Assembly: GCF_001729485.1 (NCBI RefSeq)
Contig: NZ_CP017157.1
Location: forward strand, 5,146,001 to 5,210,000
Source of the DNA: Streptomyces lydicus
GTDB lineage: Bacteria; Actinomycetota; Actinomycetes; Streptomycetales; Streptomycetaceae
Direction of reading: 5' to 3'
DNA length: 64,000 nucleotides
In this document: piece after piece, positions 49,254 through 58,315 of the stretch
Layout of the letters: every line of letters starts with the position of its first letter
How positions within the stretch are numbered: the stretch's first letter is position 1
The notes under the pieces: generated by a model
Told to the model about the DNA's origin: nothing
What the model saw: the letters and a program-made list of their open reading frames with translations, nothing else
Database searches by the model: none
Translations under genes and position numbers: made by a program

Positions 49254-49440
49254 GTGGAGAGCGCGTCGCCGTCGTACACGGCCCCGCGCCACCAGGTGGA
49301 GACCGTCGCGCACTGCGCGCGGCTGCACTTCCGGTTCCCGCTCGGTTTCCGTCAGGGCGAGGAGGTGGTGCTCCAGCGAGGCGTGACCGTCCCCTGCGGG
49401 ACCGTGCGCAGCTGGTGCTTGACGTTCGGCCGGGGACGAG
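49254..49440 (+). pseudogene. N-terminal remnant of an IS6-type transposase
   Basis: The frame from GTG 49254 reads APRHQVETVAHCARLHFRFP, then GFRQGEEVVLQRGVTV and TVRSW. This matches the start of IS6-family transposases (pattern: YPxEVIAHCVWLYFRFPLSFREVEELMLERGV). The DDE catalytic part is missing and no terminal repeats are visible. A dead element marking past insertion. Confidence 0.65.
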
Positions 49441-50002
49441 AGGCCCAGGGCACCGTGCGGGTGGAACAGTTCGGTGGCGGGAGGACGCCCGCCGGGAATG
49501 AGCCTGGCCAACACCGCGGAGATGCGTCGGTGTTCGTCTTCGGAGCGCTTCGACCACGCCGCCACGAGGTACGGCAGACATAACCAGCGAGTCGGCTGAC
49601 GCCCTGCCACCACATGGGTGTGCACCGCCACGGCATTCCGGGCCAGCGGCACGGCCGTGCCGTCCGCCATACCGGTGTGTGTCGTCCGGATTGAGTTGAG
49701 CACCCTGGCCCCTTTCCACGGCCCCCGCCACTTCTGTGAAGTCAGAAGCGGGCGGGAGCTGTCCCTCTCACCCTCATGTGACGCTCGTGACCAGCGCAAT
49801 CGTGGAGCACCACAACACGGACCACGAGATCGGCTCGCCGGAACCACGACGTTGGGACCGTGATCGCGAATGCGACATCCAGGTTCCGTCGCGCCGATGC
49901 GCGATCATGGTGGTTCTTCTCACGGTGTGGGTCATGCCACCAACGTCCGGCGCACTCCGTCCTCGTGAGTGAGGACACTCACGTCGACACAAGGAGGCAG
50001 GG

Positions 50003-52783
50003 ATGTCCCGACCGGCATGTGCACCACGGGAGGCGGCACGGCTGTTGGCCACCGCGATCGAGCGCGCCCATGCGGGCACCGGTCGTCTGGTCCTGCTGCG
50101 CGGCGCCACCGGCACGGGCCGCACCACGGTCCTGGAGGCCGCCGCCGAGGACGCCGCCGCCCACGGCATGCAGGTGCTGCGCGCTCGCTGCTCCGCCGGC
50201 GACTCCGCGATCCCCTTCGCCGCGGTGCAACAACTGTTCTGCCGCGTGCCCGAGTTCGCCGCTCCGGCCTGGGACGCCGAGGAACGGGCGACCGGCGCCG
50301 CGCTGCGACGGGTGCTGCGCGCGTACGCCGAGCAGGCACCGCTGCTGATCACCGTGGACGATGTGCACCTGGCCGACCCGGCCTCCCGCCGCTGGCTGGT
50401 GGAGTCCGCCCGGCTCATGGACCGGCTGCCGATCGTCCTGGCGGCCACCGAGCGCAGCCAGTACGACGTCGACCCGCCCGCACAGGGACTCGCCCACGGC
50501 CTCTCCCCCTCCCTGGTCACCAGCCACACTCTGAACCCGCTGACCGACAACGCGGCGACCGAGGAGGTCCGTTCGGCCTTCCCGGACGCCGACAGCTCCT
50601 GGATCAAGGACTGCGTACGGGCCGGCGCGGGCAACCCCCTGCTGCTGCGCGCCCTGCTGGACGACCTCTCCGACGGCAGTCACCCGGTCGTGCCGGACAC
50701 CTCGGCCGCGCTGTACCCAGGAGCTTTTCCGGCGGCCGTGCAGTGGTGGCTGGACTGCGCCGGGCCGGGTACCGCGGAGGTGGCGCGGACGCTGGCGATC
50801 CTGGACGAGGGCTGGGACCACGAGCCCGCCCCCAGCGCGGGGTTCCCCGTCCTGCGCATCCCCTCACTCCTCGCCCAACTCTCCGGCGCCGACCCGGCCC
50901 GGGTCGCGGGCTGGATCACCGCGATGACCGGTCTCGGACTGCTGCGCCCCGACAGCATGGGCCGCGCCCGCTACGCCCATCCACTGCTGCGGGACGGGAT
51001 GCTCACCGGCGTGTCCGCGGCCCGGCGGCGCGTCGTGCACCGGACGGCCGCCGAGGTGATGCTGCACCTCGGTGTCTCCAGCGAGCTTGTCGCCCGTCAA
51101 CTGCTGCTCACCGACGTGGTGGACGCGCCCTGGGCACTGCCGGTGCTGCAGGACGCCGCTTCACTGGCGTTGCGCGACGGACACATCGAGGACGCGGTGG
51201 CTTTCCTGCGCCGCGCCCTGGACGAGCCCCTCTCCGAGGAGGGCAGACAACGCCTGCTGACCGAACTGGGCTCACTGGAGTACGCGGTGCCCGGCTCCTC
51301 GGCCGCGATCCTGCGGCTCACCGAGGCGCTGCGGCTGTCGGGGCCGCCGCAGGAACGGGTGCGCGCCGCGGTCGCCCTGGGGACGGCGCTGACCGGCCGT
51401 GGCAGGACCCGCGCGGGGGTCGAGGTGCTGCGCTCGCTGTTCGACGGGCTCGCCGACCGTCCCGATCTGGTGCGCATCCTGCGGCAGGCATTTTTGCAAC
51501 TGTCGGACAAGGAACAGCTGGTGCGGCAGGAGGCGTACAAGCTGCTGTCCGAGGGGGCCGAGCGCGCACCGGAGTCGATCAGCACGACCGGTCACGCGTT
51601 CCTGGTGAAATACGCGGTCGCGGCAGGTCTGAGCTCGGCAAAGGAGGCGATGCTGCGCCTGCGCGGTCTGCTGGCCGAACCGGCCGACCCGCTGTCCGAA
51701 CCGTACCTGCTCGGGTCGGCCGCCGCGGTCGCTCAGTGGGCCGACGAACTCGACGAGGCCGAACGGCTGGTGGAGCGCGGTCTGGCCGGTCAGCGCCCCG
51801 ACGTCCTGCACCCCATGCACGAGGCTCTCCTCAACACCCAGTTGGACATCGTCGCGGCACGGGCCGACTACACGCGCCTTCTGGCCGACCCGCTGCCCGC
51901 CACCCCGAGCCCGACCAACGCCCATGCCCACGCGCTGACGGCACTCGTGGAGACGGACCGCATCGCGGAGGCCGAACGCCTCGCCGATGTCTTCGACTTG
52001 CGGACGGCGCCGGAGTCCTGGGAGCTGAACCGGTTCCTGTACGCACGCGGGGTGCTGCGCGCCGCTAACGGTGACATGGTGGGGGCCCTGCACGACTTCC
52101 TGGAGTGCGGGCGCCGCCAGTCGGCCCGGGAGATGTTGAGCCCGGTCGTCACCCCGTGGCGCACGGCCGCCGCCGAGTGCCATCTGGCCCTGGGCGTCCC
52201 ACGGGAGGCGCTCGCCCTGGCCGAGGAGGAGCTGCGCCTGGCCCGGGTGTGGAACACGCCCCGCACGGTGGGCCGGGCACTGCGTGTCCTCGGCACCGCG
52301 ACCGGTGGGCGCCAGGGTCTGCACCTGGCTCAGGAGGCGGTACGGCTGCTGCGTGGCAGCCCGGCAGGACCGGAGCGCGTGGCGGCGCTGCTGGCCCTGG
52401 GCCGTCAGTTGACCGCGTCGGGCGAGTCGTCCCGCGCCCGCGACATCCTGCGGGAGGCGGCCGGGCTCGCCGAACACCTGGGCGCGATACGGCTGCGGGG
52501 CCTGGCGGAGGAGGCGCTGCGGGCGGGCGGCGCGCGCCGTCCGGCGACGCGGACCGGTGCCGCCTCGCTCACCGACAGCGAGCGCCGTATCGCCGAACTG
52601 GCCGCGGGAGGACGCACCAACGCGGAGATCGCGGATCTGCTGCATCTGGCCCGCCGAACCGTGGAGACCCATCTGACGCACAGCTACCGCAAGTTGGGCA
52701 TCCAAGGACGCAGCGCCCTGAGCATGGCCCTGACCGGGAGCGACGCTGCGTCCGGGTCCTTGGTCAGCGGCCGGGACACGTAG
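50003..52783 (+). CDS. LAL (LuxR-family, ATP-binding) transcriptional regulator
   Basis: 926 residues, with a strong AAGGAGG site 6 nt before ATG. N-terminal AAA-type ATPase: Walker A RGATGTGRTT (about residue 30-40), Walker B-like LLITVDDVHLAD. A long helical middle follows, and a C-terminal LuxR HTH (LTDSERRIAELAAGGRTNAE, then RTVETHLTHSYRKLGI) at about 855-915. LALs are pathway or global activators of antibiotic or sugar genes. A GTGAG-N8-CTCAC inverted element lies at 49965-49982, directly before the start, as a possible operator. No target operon is adjacent on the same strand. Confidence 0.9.
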   Translation: MSRPACAPREAARLLATAIERAHAGTGRLVLLRGATGTGRTTVLEAAAEDAAAHGMQVLRARCSAGDSAIPFAAVQQLFCRVPEFAAPAWDAEERATGAALRRVLRAYAEQAPLLITVDDVHLADPASRRWLVESARLMDRLPIVLAATERSQYDVDPPAQGLAHGLSPSLVTSHTLNPLTDNAATEEVRSAFPDADSSWIKDCVRAGAGNPLLLRALLDDLSDGSHPVVPDTSAALYPGAFPAAVQWWLDCAGPGTAEVARTLAILDEGWDHEPAPSAGFPVLRIPSLLAQLSGADPARVAGWITAMTGLGLLRPDSMGRARYAHPLLRDGMLTGVSAARRRVVHRTAAEVMLHLGVSSELVARQLLLTDVVDAPWALPVLQDAASLALRDGHIEDAVAFLRRALDEPLSEEGRQRLLTELGSLEYAVPGSSAAILRLTEALRLSGPPQERVRAAVALGTALTGRGRTRAGVEVLRSLFDGLADRPDLVRILRQAFLQLSDKEQLVRQEAYKLLSEGAERAPESISTTGHAFLVKYAVAAGLSSAKEAMLRLRGLLAEPADPLSEPYLLGSAAAVAQWADELDEAERLVERGLAGQRPDVLHPMHEALLNTQLDIVAARADYTRLLADPLPATPSPTNAHAHALTALVETDRIAEAERLADVFDLRTAPESWELNRFLYARGVLRAANGDMVGALHDFLECGRRQSAREMLSPVVTPWRTAAAECHLALGVPREALALAEEELRLARVWNTPRTVGRALRVLGTATGGRQGLHLAQEAVRLLRGSPAGPERVAALLALGRQLTASGESSRARDILREAAGLAEHLGAIRLRGLAEEALRAGGARRPATRTGAASLTDSERRIAELAAGGRTNAEIADLLHLARRTVETHLTHSYRKLGIQGRSALSMALTGSDAASGSLVSGRDT

Positions 52784-52944
52784 GGCGGGTACGACACCCA
52801 CAGACGAAGAACCCGCCGGCAGCCCCCTCCCGCTGAGCCCGTCCGGTGAAGTCACCCGGCGAACCATGCCACCATTCGCCGGACGGGACACCGCCCCCAT
52901 GCCGCCGGGCGACTGCCAACGGCTGGTGCCGTAGCCCGCCGCTC

Positions 52945-53095
52945 GCGGCCGAACCGGCCCAGAACGGCCGACAGCGGGGCCAGTGGCACGGAGGCGATGA
53001 ACCCCAGGCGCAGTCGGCCCGGCTCGCCGCGCGCCGCGCGGCCGGCGTCTACGGTGGCCGCCGTCATCTCCTGAAGCGCCCGCCGCGCCGTACCG
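52945..53095 (-). pseudogene. LysR-type regulator remnant
   Basis: Minus-strand reading gives GTARRALQEMTAATVDAGRA, then GEPGRLRLGFIASVPLAPLS and VLGRFGRER. This is the hinge and first ligand-domain strand of LysR regulators. No HTH before it and no ligand domain after it. The flanking reading (VAWVDPYGAQRLGITEVEAR) may derive from another gene. Confidence 0.5.
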
Positions 53096-53192
53096 CGGAT
53101 GCCGTGCCTCCGTGACCGAGCCTCAACCTCGGTGATCCCGAGGCGCTGGGCGCCGTACGGATCGACCCACGCCACCCCCGGGACGATCTCGG

Positions 53193-53615
53193 TCAGCCCA
53201 GGAAGCTCAGCCGCACCTGCCGGGTCGGGTTGTCGACGTTGGTGTCGACCAGGCAGATGGACTGCCAGGTGCCGAGGGACAGGCGGCCGCCGAGGACGGG
53301 GAGGGTGGCGTGGGGTGGGACGAGGGCGGGGAGGACGTGGTCGCGGCCGTGGCCGGGTGTGCCGTGGCGGTGGCGCCAGCGGTCGTCGGCCGGGAGGAGG
53401 TCGTGCAGGGCGGCCAGGAGGTCTTCGTCGCTGCCCGCGCCGGTCTCCAGGATGGCGATGCCGGCGGTGGCGTGCGGGACGAAGAGGTTCAGCAGGCCGT
53501 CGCGGCCGTCCGCGGCATCGCGGAGGAAGGTGGCGCATTCGGCGGTGAGGTCGGCGACGGCCTCCGTCGTGCCGGTGGTGATGTCCAGGGTGCGGGAGGT
53601 GAATGCGGTGCTCAT
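53193..53615 (-). CDS. yjbQ: YjbQ-family protein (UPF0047)
   Basis: 140 residues. Family signature GLLNLFVPHATAGIAILE with the metal-binding His, then DDRWRHRHGTPGHGRDHVLP and LGTWQSICLVDTN. YjbQ proteins form trimers and have weak thiamine-phosphate synthase activity; the physiological role is unsettled. Complete length. It is divergent from the sulfonate operon. Confidence 0.92.
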   Translation of the reverse strand: MSTAFTSRTLDITTGTTEAVADLTAECATFLRDAADGRDGLLNLFVPHATAGIAILETGAGSDEDLLAALHDLLPADDRWRHRHGTPGHGRDHVLPALVPPHATLPVLGGRLSLGTWQSICLVDTNVDNPTRQVRLSFLG

Positions 53616-53760
53616 GGAGCCATCTTCGTACGGCGGGTCGGTTGAGGTCAGCAGGCCCGCGGGCGCCGGTCGCCATGCGGTTTCAATGTTCCGGAAACAA
53701 AGGTCCAGCAGCCGAGACGACGTTTGACCCCTCTCGGAGTGCCCCGCTACGTTCTGCCAC

Positions 53761-53850
53761 ATGTCCTCCTCAGCTCTTCTCACCACGCGCGGTCACATCG
53801 ACCTGGTGCGGGTGGCGTCTGCCGCGTGTCGTCGCGGCGTCGCGTGCTGA
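53761..53850 (+). CDS. Cys-containing leader peptide of the sulfonate operon
   Basis: 29 codons, including TTRGHIDLVRVASAACRRGV and ending in Cys just before the stop. The RxHIDLxRVxSxxC pattern matches the short putative leader peptides found before sulfur-assimilation genes in actinobacteria, where cysteine supply is thought to control expression by attenuation. Here it lies 247 bp before ssuC in the same direction. Short but well supported by motif and position. Confidence 0.75.
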   Translation: MSSSALLTTRGHIDLVRVASAACRRGVAC

Positions 53851-54097
53851 AGTTCTGACGTTCGCGGCCTGTGAAGCCGTGATTCTTCTTTAGTTCGGGG
53901 CTTTTCGGCGTATGCGTGCGCCGGGTTCTCGGTCGACGTTTCTCACGCCCTTTCCCTCCCGGTCGGTGCGGGGCTGAGGGTTGGCGTCGTTTGTCGGGGT
54001 CCAGTTTCCCTTTGGGTTGGGTTGGGTTGGCCGGCCCGGGGTTCTTTACTCGTCTGATTTTGTCTTTCTCCCTCCTTTCTGTGTTTGTGGAGTGTTC
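53851..54097 (+). promoter_or_regulatory. 5' leader of ssuC with G-rich GGGTT repeats
   Basis: The region between leader peptide and ssuC. It includes (GGGTT) x 3 plus GG at 54014-54030, a possible G-quadruplex, and a T-rich stretch before the GGAG ribosome site. Expected to hold the attenuator, but I cannot define a single clear terminator hairpin by eye. Confidence 0.4.
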
Positions 54098-54943
54098 ATG
54101 AGTCTCGGTCAGGTCGTGCGTGGCCATGCCCCGCCCGGCGTCGAGGTCGCGCGGGTCGTTCCGGTGTCCGGGCGGCGGCAGGTGGTGCCGCGGTGGGTGC
54201 GGCGAACGGCGGGGCCCGTTGCGCTGGTGGTGTTGTGGCAGGTGCTGAGTGCGACCGGGGTGCTGGAGGGGGACATCCTCGCCTCGCCGGGCACCATCGC
54301 CGCCACCGCCGGTGACCTGGTGTCCGACGGGACGCTGCCTTCGGCGATGCTGGTTTCGCTGCAACGAGTCGCCGTCGGGCTGGTGTTGGGCGGCGTGGCC
54401 GGTGTCGTACTGGCACTCGTGTCGGGACTTTCGCGGCTCGGCGAGGACCTGGTCGACGCGACGGTGCAGATGCTGCGATCGATCCCGTGGGTCGGTGTGA
54501 TTCCACTTTTCATCATCTGGCTGGGCATCGGGGAAGCACCGAAGATCGCGCTGATTTCGCTCGGTGTGGCTTTTCATCTCTATTTGAATGTTTACGCCGG
54601 GATTCGCGGTGTGGATGCGCAGCTGGTCGAGGCCGGCACCTCGCTGGGGCTGAGCCGATGGGGTCTGATCCGGCATGTGGTACTGCCCGGTGCGCTGCCG
54701 GGAGCCATGACCGGGCTGCGCTATTCGCTGGCCACCGCATGGCTCGCGCTGGTCTTCGGTGAGCAGGTCAACGCCGATGACGGCCTCGGCTTTCTGATGA
54801 ATCAGGCCAGGGAATTCTTCCGGACCGATGTGATCGTGGTGTGCCTGGTGGTCTACGCGATCCTCGGGCTCATCGCCGACTTCCTCGTACGCACTCTCGA
54901 AAGGCTGCTGCTGCAATGGCGACCGACGTTCACGGGTCAGTGA
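54098..54943 (+). CDS. ssuC: Sulfonate ABC transporter permease
   Basis: 281 residues; GGAG before ATG. Six hydrophobic segments after a basic N-terminus; binding-protein-dependent permease EAA loop VEAGTSLGLSRWGLIRHVVLPGALP. Closest type is SsuC/TauC. Imports aliphatic sulfonates together with SsuB and SsuA. ssuB begins inside its last 28 bp. Confidence 0.92.
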   Translation: MSLGQVVRGHAPPGVEVARVVPVSGRRQVVPRWVRRTAGPVALVVLWQVLSATGVLEGDILASPGTIAATAGDLVSDGTLPSAMLVSLQRVAVGLVLGGVAGVVLALVSGLSRLGEDLVDATVQMLRSIPWVGVIPLFIIWLGIGEAPKIALISLGVAFHLYLNVYAGIRGVDAQLVEAGTSLGLSRWGLIRHVVLPGALPGAMTGLRYSLATAWLALVFGEQVNADDGLGFLMNQAREFFRTDVIVVCLVVYAILGLIADFLVRTLERLLLQWRPTFTGQ

Positions 54944-55767
54944 CCGATGAGGAAATCGGTGCGGTGGGGCCGCGGAAGGAGCGGCATGCGGGGAGAAATG
55001 CGTCCGGTGCCGCCGTGCAGGTCGACGGGCTGGTACGCACCTTCGGTGGCCGTGCGGTCCTCGACGGGCTGCAACTGGACATTCAGCCGGGCGAGTTCGT
55101 GGCGCTGCTGGGGCGTAGCGGCTGCGGGAAGTCGACGCTGCTGAAGGTGCTGGCCGGGCTGGACCGGGAGATCGAGGGCGAGGTGCTGGTGCCGCGCCGC
55201 AAGGCCGTGGCGTTCCAGGCGCCCCGGCTGATGCCCTGGAAGCGGGTCTGGCGCAATGTGCTGCTGGGGCTGCCGGGGCATCCCGAACGCGACACCGCGG
55301 TACGGGCGTTGGCGGAGGTCGGACTCGATCACCGGGTGGACGCCTGGCCCAAGACGCTCTCCGGCGGTGAGGCCCAACGGGCTTCGCTGGCCCGTGCTCT
55401 GGTGCGCGAACCCGATCTGCTCCTGCTCGACGAGCCGTTCGGGGCGCTTGACGCGCTGACCCGGATCAAGGCCCAGCAGCTGGTCGCCGAGCTGTGGCAG
55501 GAGCGCGGTTGCGCGGTGCTGCTGGTCACGCACGACGTCGAGGAGGCGCTGCTGCTGGCGGACCGGGCGCTGGTGATGGAGGAAGGCCGGATCGCGTACG
55601 GGACGACGGTGGATCTGCCGCGCCCGCGCGAGATCTCCGACCCGGGTTTCGGTGCGCTGCGCGCCCGCCTCCTGGACCGGCTGGGTGTGGCGGCCCCCGC
55701 CGCGGCCCGGGCCCAGTCCGCGGCCCCTGCCCACTCCCCCGCCCGCGGTTCTTCCGAAGCCGCGTGA
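54916..55767 (+). CDS. ssuB: Sulfonate ABC transporter ATPase
   Basis: 283 residues. Walker A GRSGCGKST, Q-loop VAFQAPRLMPWKRVW (SsuB/TauB-type), signature LSGGEAQ, Walker B LLLLDEPFGALD, H-loop VTHD. The C-terminal 35 residues are Ala/Pro-rich. It overlaps ssuC by 28 bp. Confidence 0.93.
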   Translation: MATDVHGSVTDEEIGAVGPRKERHAGRNASGAAVQVDGLVRTFGGRAVLDGLQLDIQPGEFVALLGRSGCGKSTLLKVLAGLDREIEGEVLVPRRKAVAFQAPRLMPWKRVWRNVLLGLPGHPERDTAVRALAEVGLDHRVDAWPKTLSGGEAQRASLARALVREPDLLLLDEPFGALDALTRIKAQQLVAELWQERGCAVLLVTHDVEEALLLADRALVMEEGRIAYGTTVDLPRPREISDPGFGALRARLLDRLGVAAPAAARAQSAAPAHSPARGSSEAA

Positions 55768-55820
55768 CGTCGGCCTTCGAAGCCGCGTGGCGCCGGTCCT
55801 CCAAAGCCGTCCGGCGGTGG
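55749..55820 (+). repeat. Three ~24-bp direct repeats after ssuB
   Basis: Units around GAAGCCGCGTG at 55756 and 55779 and AAAGCCGTCCG at 55803 (period 23-24 bp). They begin inside the end of ssuB. Confidence 0.7.
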
Positions 55821-55825
55821 CCGAT

Positions 55826-55903
55826 CAGTGTCACCGCTTCCCGCACCCCCGCAGTGTCACCCTCACCGCACCCCTCGCAGTGTCACCCTCACCCATCCGC
55901 CTC
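55826..55903 (+). repeat. Three exact-period 26-bp direct repeats before ssuA
   Basis: CAGTGTCACC begins each unit at 55826, 55852 and 55878. The first is diverged in its middle; the last two agree closely. It lies in the 162-bp ssuB-ssuA gap, so it may influence the mRNA between the two genes. Confidence 0.85.
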
Positions 55904-55929
55904 TTCATCCCCGGAACGGACCTCACCGC

Positions 55930-56979
55930 ATGAGACCACCACGCCACATCACCCCGGCCGCCCTGCTGCTCCCGTTCGCTCTTCTGCTGGCCGGCTGCGG
56001 TGGTTCGTCGCGGGCCGAGGGGGCCGGTGGGGGGACCGGCAGCGGGACCGACGGCAAGGGGTCGTTGACGCTCAACGTCGGTGACCAGAAGGGCGGTTCG
56101 GAGGCCCTGCTGCGGGCCGCCGGCGAGCTGGACGACCTTCCGTACAAGATCAAGTGGTCGACGTTCACCTCGGGGCCGCCGCTGCTGGAAGCCGTGAACG
56201 CGGGGGCCGTGGACATCGGTGCGGTCGGCAACACCCCGCCCGTCTTCGCCGCCGCGGCGAAGTCGAAGATCAAGGTGATCGCCGGGGCGCACAGCCGGTC
56301 CGACGGCGAGGCGATCCTGGTGAAGAAGGGCTCGCCGCTGAAGAATCCGGCGCAGCTCAAGGGCAAGTCGATCGCGGTCGCGCAGGGCAGTTCGGCCAAC
56401 TACCAGCTCGTCGCCTCGCTGAAGAAGGCCGGGCTGTCGCCCAAGGACGTCACGCTCAACTACCTCCAGCCGGCCGACGCGCTCGCCGCGTTCACCCGGG
56501 GGAAGGTCGACGCCTGGGCGGTGTGGGACCCGTACACGTCGCAGGCGCTGGACCAGGCGGACGCGCGGGTGCTGACCACCGGGCAGGGACTCGTCAACGG
56601 TCTGAGCTTCCAGGTCGCCGCGCCCGCCGCCCTGGACGACAAGAAGAAGGCGGCGGCGCTGAAGGACTACACGACGCGGTTGCGGCGGGCGCAGAACTGG
56701 GTGTTCAAGCATCCCGGCGTGTGGGCGAAGGCGTGGGCCGAGGAGACCGGGCTGCCGCAGAAGGTGGCACTGGACGCGGTCAAGCGCACCCGGGGGACGG
56801 CGGTGACGGTCGCCGTGGACAAGAGGGCCGTCGCCTCCGAGCAGCAGATCGTCGACACCTTCGCGAAGCTGAAGCTGATCCCGCGCACCTTCGACTTCGG
56901 GGAGTTCGTCGACCCCCGCTTCAACGGTGACCTGCCGCCTTCCGGCACGGCGCCGCGCACCTACGGAAAGGGTCGGTGA
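55930..56979 (+). CDS. ssuA: Sulfonate-binding lipoprotein
   Basis: 349 residues with a lipoprotein signal (LLLPFALLLAGCGG, lipobox LAGC). The mature protein is a periplasmic-binding type II fold: VNAGAVDIGAVGNTPPVFAA, GKSIAVAQGSSANYQL and DAWAVWDPY are typical for SsuA/TauA. It delivers sulfonates to SsuBC. A low-complexity Gly/Thr/Ser linker follows the lipid-anchored Cys. Confidence 0.92.
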   Translation: MRPPRHITPAALLLPFALLLAGCGGSSRAEGAGGGTGSGTDGKGSLTLNVGDQKGGSEALLRAAGELDDLPYKIKWSTFTSGPPLLEAVNAGAVDIGAVGNTPPVFAAAAKSKIKVIAGAHSRSDGEAILVKKGSPLKNPAQLKGKSIAVAQGSSANYQLVASLKKAGLSPKDVTLNYLQPADALAAFTRGKVDAWAVWDPYTSQALDQADARVLTTGQGLVNGLSFQVAAPAALDDKKKAAALKDYTTRLRRAQNWVFKHPGVWAKAWAEETGLPQKVALDAVKRTRGTAVTVAVDKRAVASEQQIVDTFAKLKLIPRTFDFGEFVDPRFNGDLPPSGTAPRTYGKGR

Positions 56980-56980
56980 G

Positions 56981-58186
56981 ATGTCCGTACACCTGCATTG
57001 GTTCCTGCCGACGGGCGGCGACGGGCGGACGCTCGTCGACCGGCACGCGTACACCGACGGCGGGATCCGGCGCGACCGCATCACGCCGGTGAGCGGGGTG
57101 CGCGCCCCGGACATCGAGTATCTGGCGCAGATCGCCAAGGCGGCCGAGCAGTTGGGGTTCGAGGCGGTGCTCACGCCCACCGGGACGTGGTGCGAGGACG
57201 CCTGGCTGACGACGGCCGCGCTCACCCAGGTGACCGAGCGGCTGAAGTTCCTGGTGGCGTTCCGGCCCGGGGTGATCTCGCCGGTGCTGGCGGCGCAGAT
57301 GGCGGCGACGTACCAGCGGATCTCGCGCGGGCGGCTGCTGCTGAACGTGGTGACGGGTGGTGACTCGACCGAGCAGAAGCGGTTCGGCGATCCTCTCGAC
57401 CATGACCGGCGGTATGCCCGTACGGACGAGTTCCTGCAGGTCGTACGGGGTGTGTGGGGCGGTGTGCCATTCGACTTCCACGGCGAGCACTATCAGGTGG
57501 AGGGCGGTCTGACGGCGCTGCCGCCGGATCCGCTGCCGGAGATCTTCTTCGGCGGGTCGTCGGCGGCCGCGGGTCCGGTCGCCGCCCGGAACGTGGACGT
57601 GTACCTGACCTGGGGCGAGCCGCCCGAGCAGGTGAAGCAGAAGGTCGACTGGATCCGGGGACTGGCGGAGCGGGAGGGGCGTACGGTCCGGTTCGGGGTC
57701 CGGGTGCACACCATTTCCCGGGACTCGTCGAAGGAGGCGTGGGCGACCGCCGGCCGGCTGCTCGACGACCTCGACCCGGAGACCGTTGCCGCCGCCCAGC
57801 AGGCCCTGGGCAAGAGCGAGTCGGTGGGCCAGCAGCGGATGCTGGCGCTGCACGGGGGCTCGCGCGACAAGCTGGAGATCTCGCCCAACCTGTGGGCGGG
57901 GGTCGGTCTGGTGCGCGGCGGGGCGGGCACCGCGCTGGTCGGCAGCCATGCCGAGGTGGCCGACCGGATCGAGGAGTACCACGCGCTGGGCATCGAGCAC
58001 TTCGTGCTGTCCGGTTACCCGCATCTGGAGGAGGCGTACTGGTTCGGTGAGGGTGTGCGGCCCGAGCTCGCCGCCCGTGGTCTGCTGCCGGCCGTGGCGT
58101 CCCCTCTGGAGGGTGTGCCGGCGGTCAACGGCCGGCCCGCGTCGGCACCGGGTGGGGCACCGCTGCTGGTCGCCGGCGGGCGCTGA
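56981..58186 (+). CDS. ssuD: FMNH2-dependent alkanesulfonate monooxygenase
   Basis: 401 residues, start 1 bp after the ssuA stop. Luciferase-like monooxygenase: HWFLPTGGDGR, LLNVVTGGDSTEQKRFGD and ARTDEFLQVV are SsuD traits. Cleaves C-S bonds of alkanesulfonates to aldehyde and sulfite using reduced FMN from a separate reductase. No ssuE is nearby; the flavoprotein downstream is not that type. The C-terminus (about 30 residues) is longer than in E. coli SsuD. Confidence 0.93.
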   Translation: MSVHLHWFLPTGGDGRTLVDRHAYTDGGIRRDRITPVSGVRAPDIEYLAQIAKAAEQLGFEAVLTPTGTWCEDAWLTTAALTQVTERLKFLVAFRPGVISPVLAAQMAATYQRISRGRLLLNVVTGGDSTEQKRFGDPLDHDRRYARTDEFLQVVRGVWGGVPFDFHGEHYQVEGGLTALPPDPLPEIFFGGSSAAAGPVAARNVDVYLTWGEPPEQVKQKVDWIRGLAEREGRTVRFGVRVHTISRDSSKEAWATAGRLLDDLDPETVAAAQQALGKSESVGQQRMLALHGGSRDKLEISPNLWAGVGLVRGGAGTALVGSHAEVADRIEEYHALGIEHFVLSGYPHLEEAYWFGEGVRPELAARGLLPAVASPLEGVPAVNGRPASAPGGAPLLVAGGR

Positions 58187-58315
58187 GCGGGGCCGCGGCC
58201 GGCAGGTGTCACGGGGCGTGGCGTGGAGCGGGCGGCTGTTCTCGCCACGGCGCCGGAGTACCGGGCGCTCCCGGCCGTCGGGAAGACGACGCCCCCCTCC
58301 TCGGTTGGTGGAAGC

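Noticed and set aside
48015..49847. A 610-residue version of the GlxA-type regulator
   Set aside because: The 270 residues upstream have no family similarity and overlap the IS remnant; a ribosome site supports the start at 49031.
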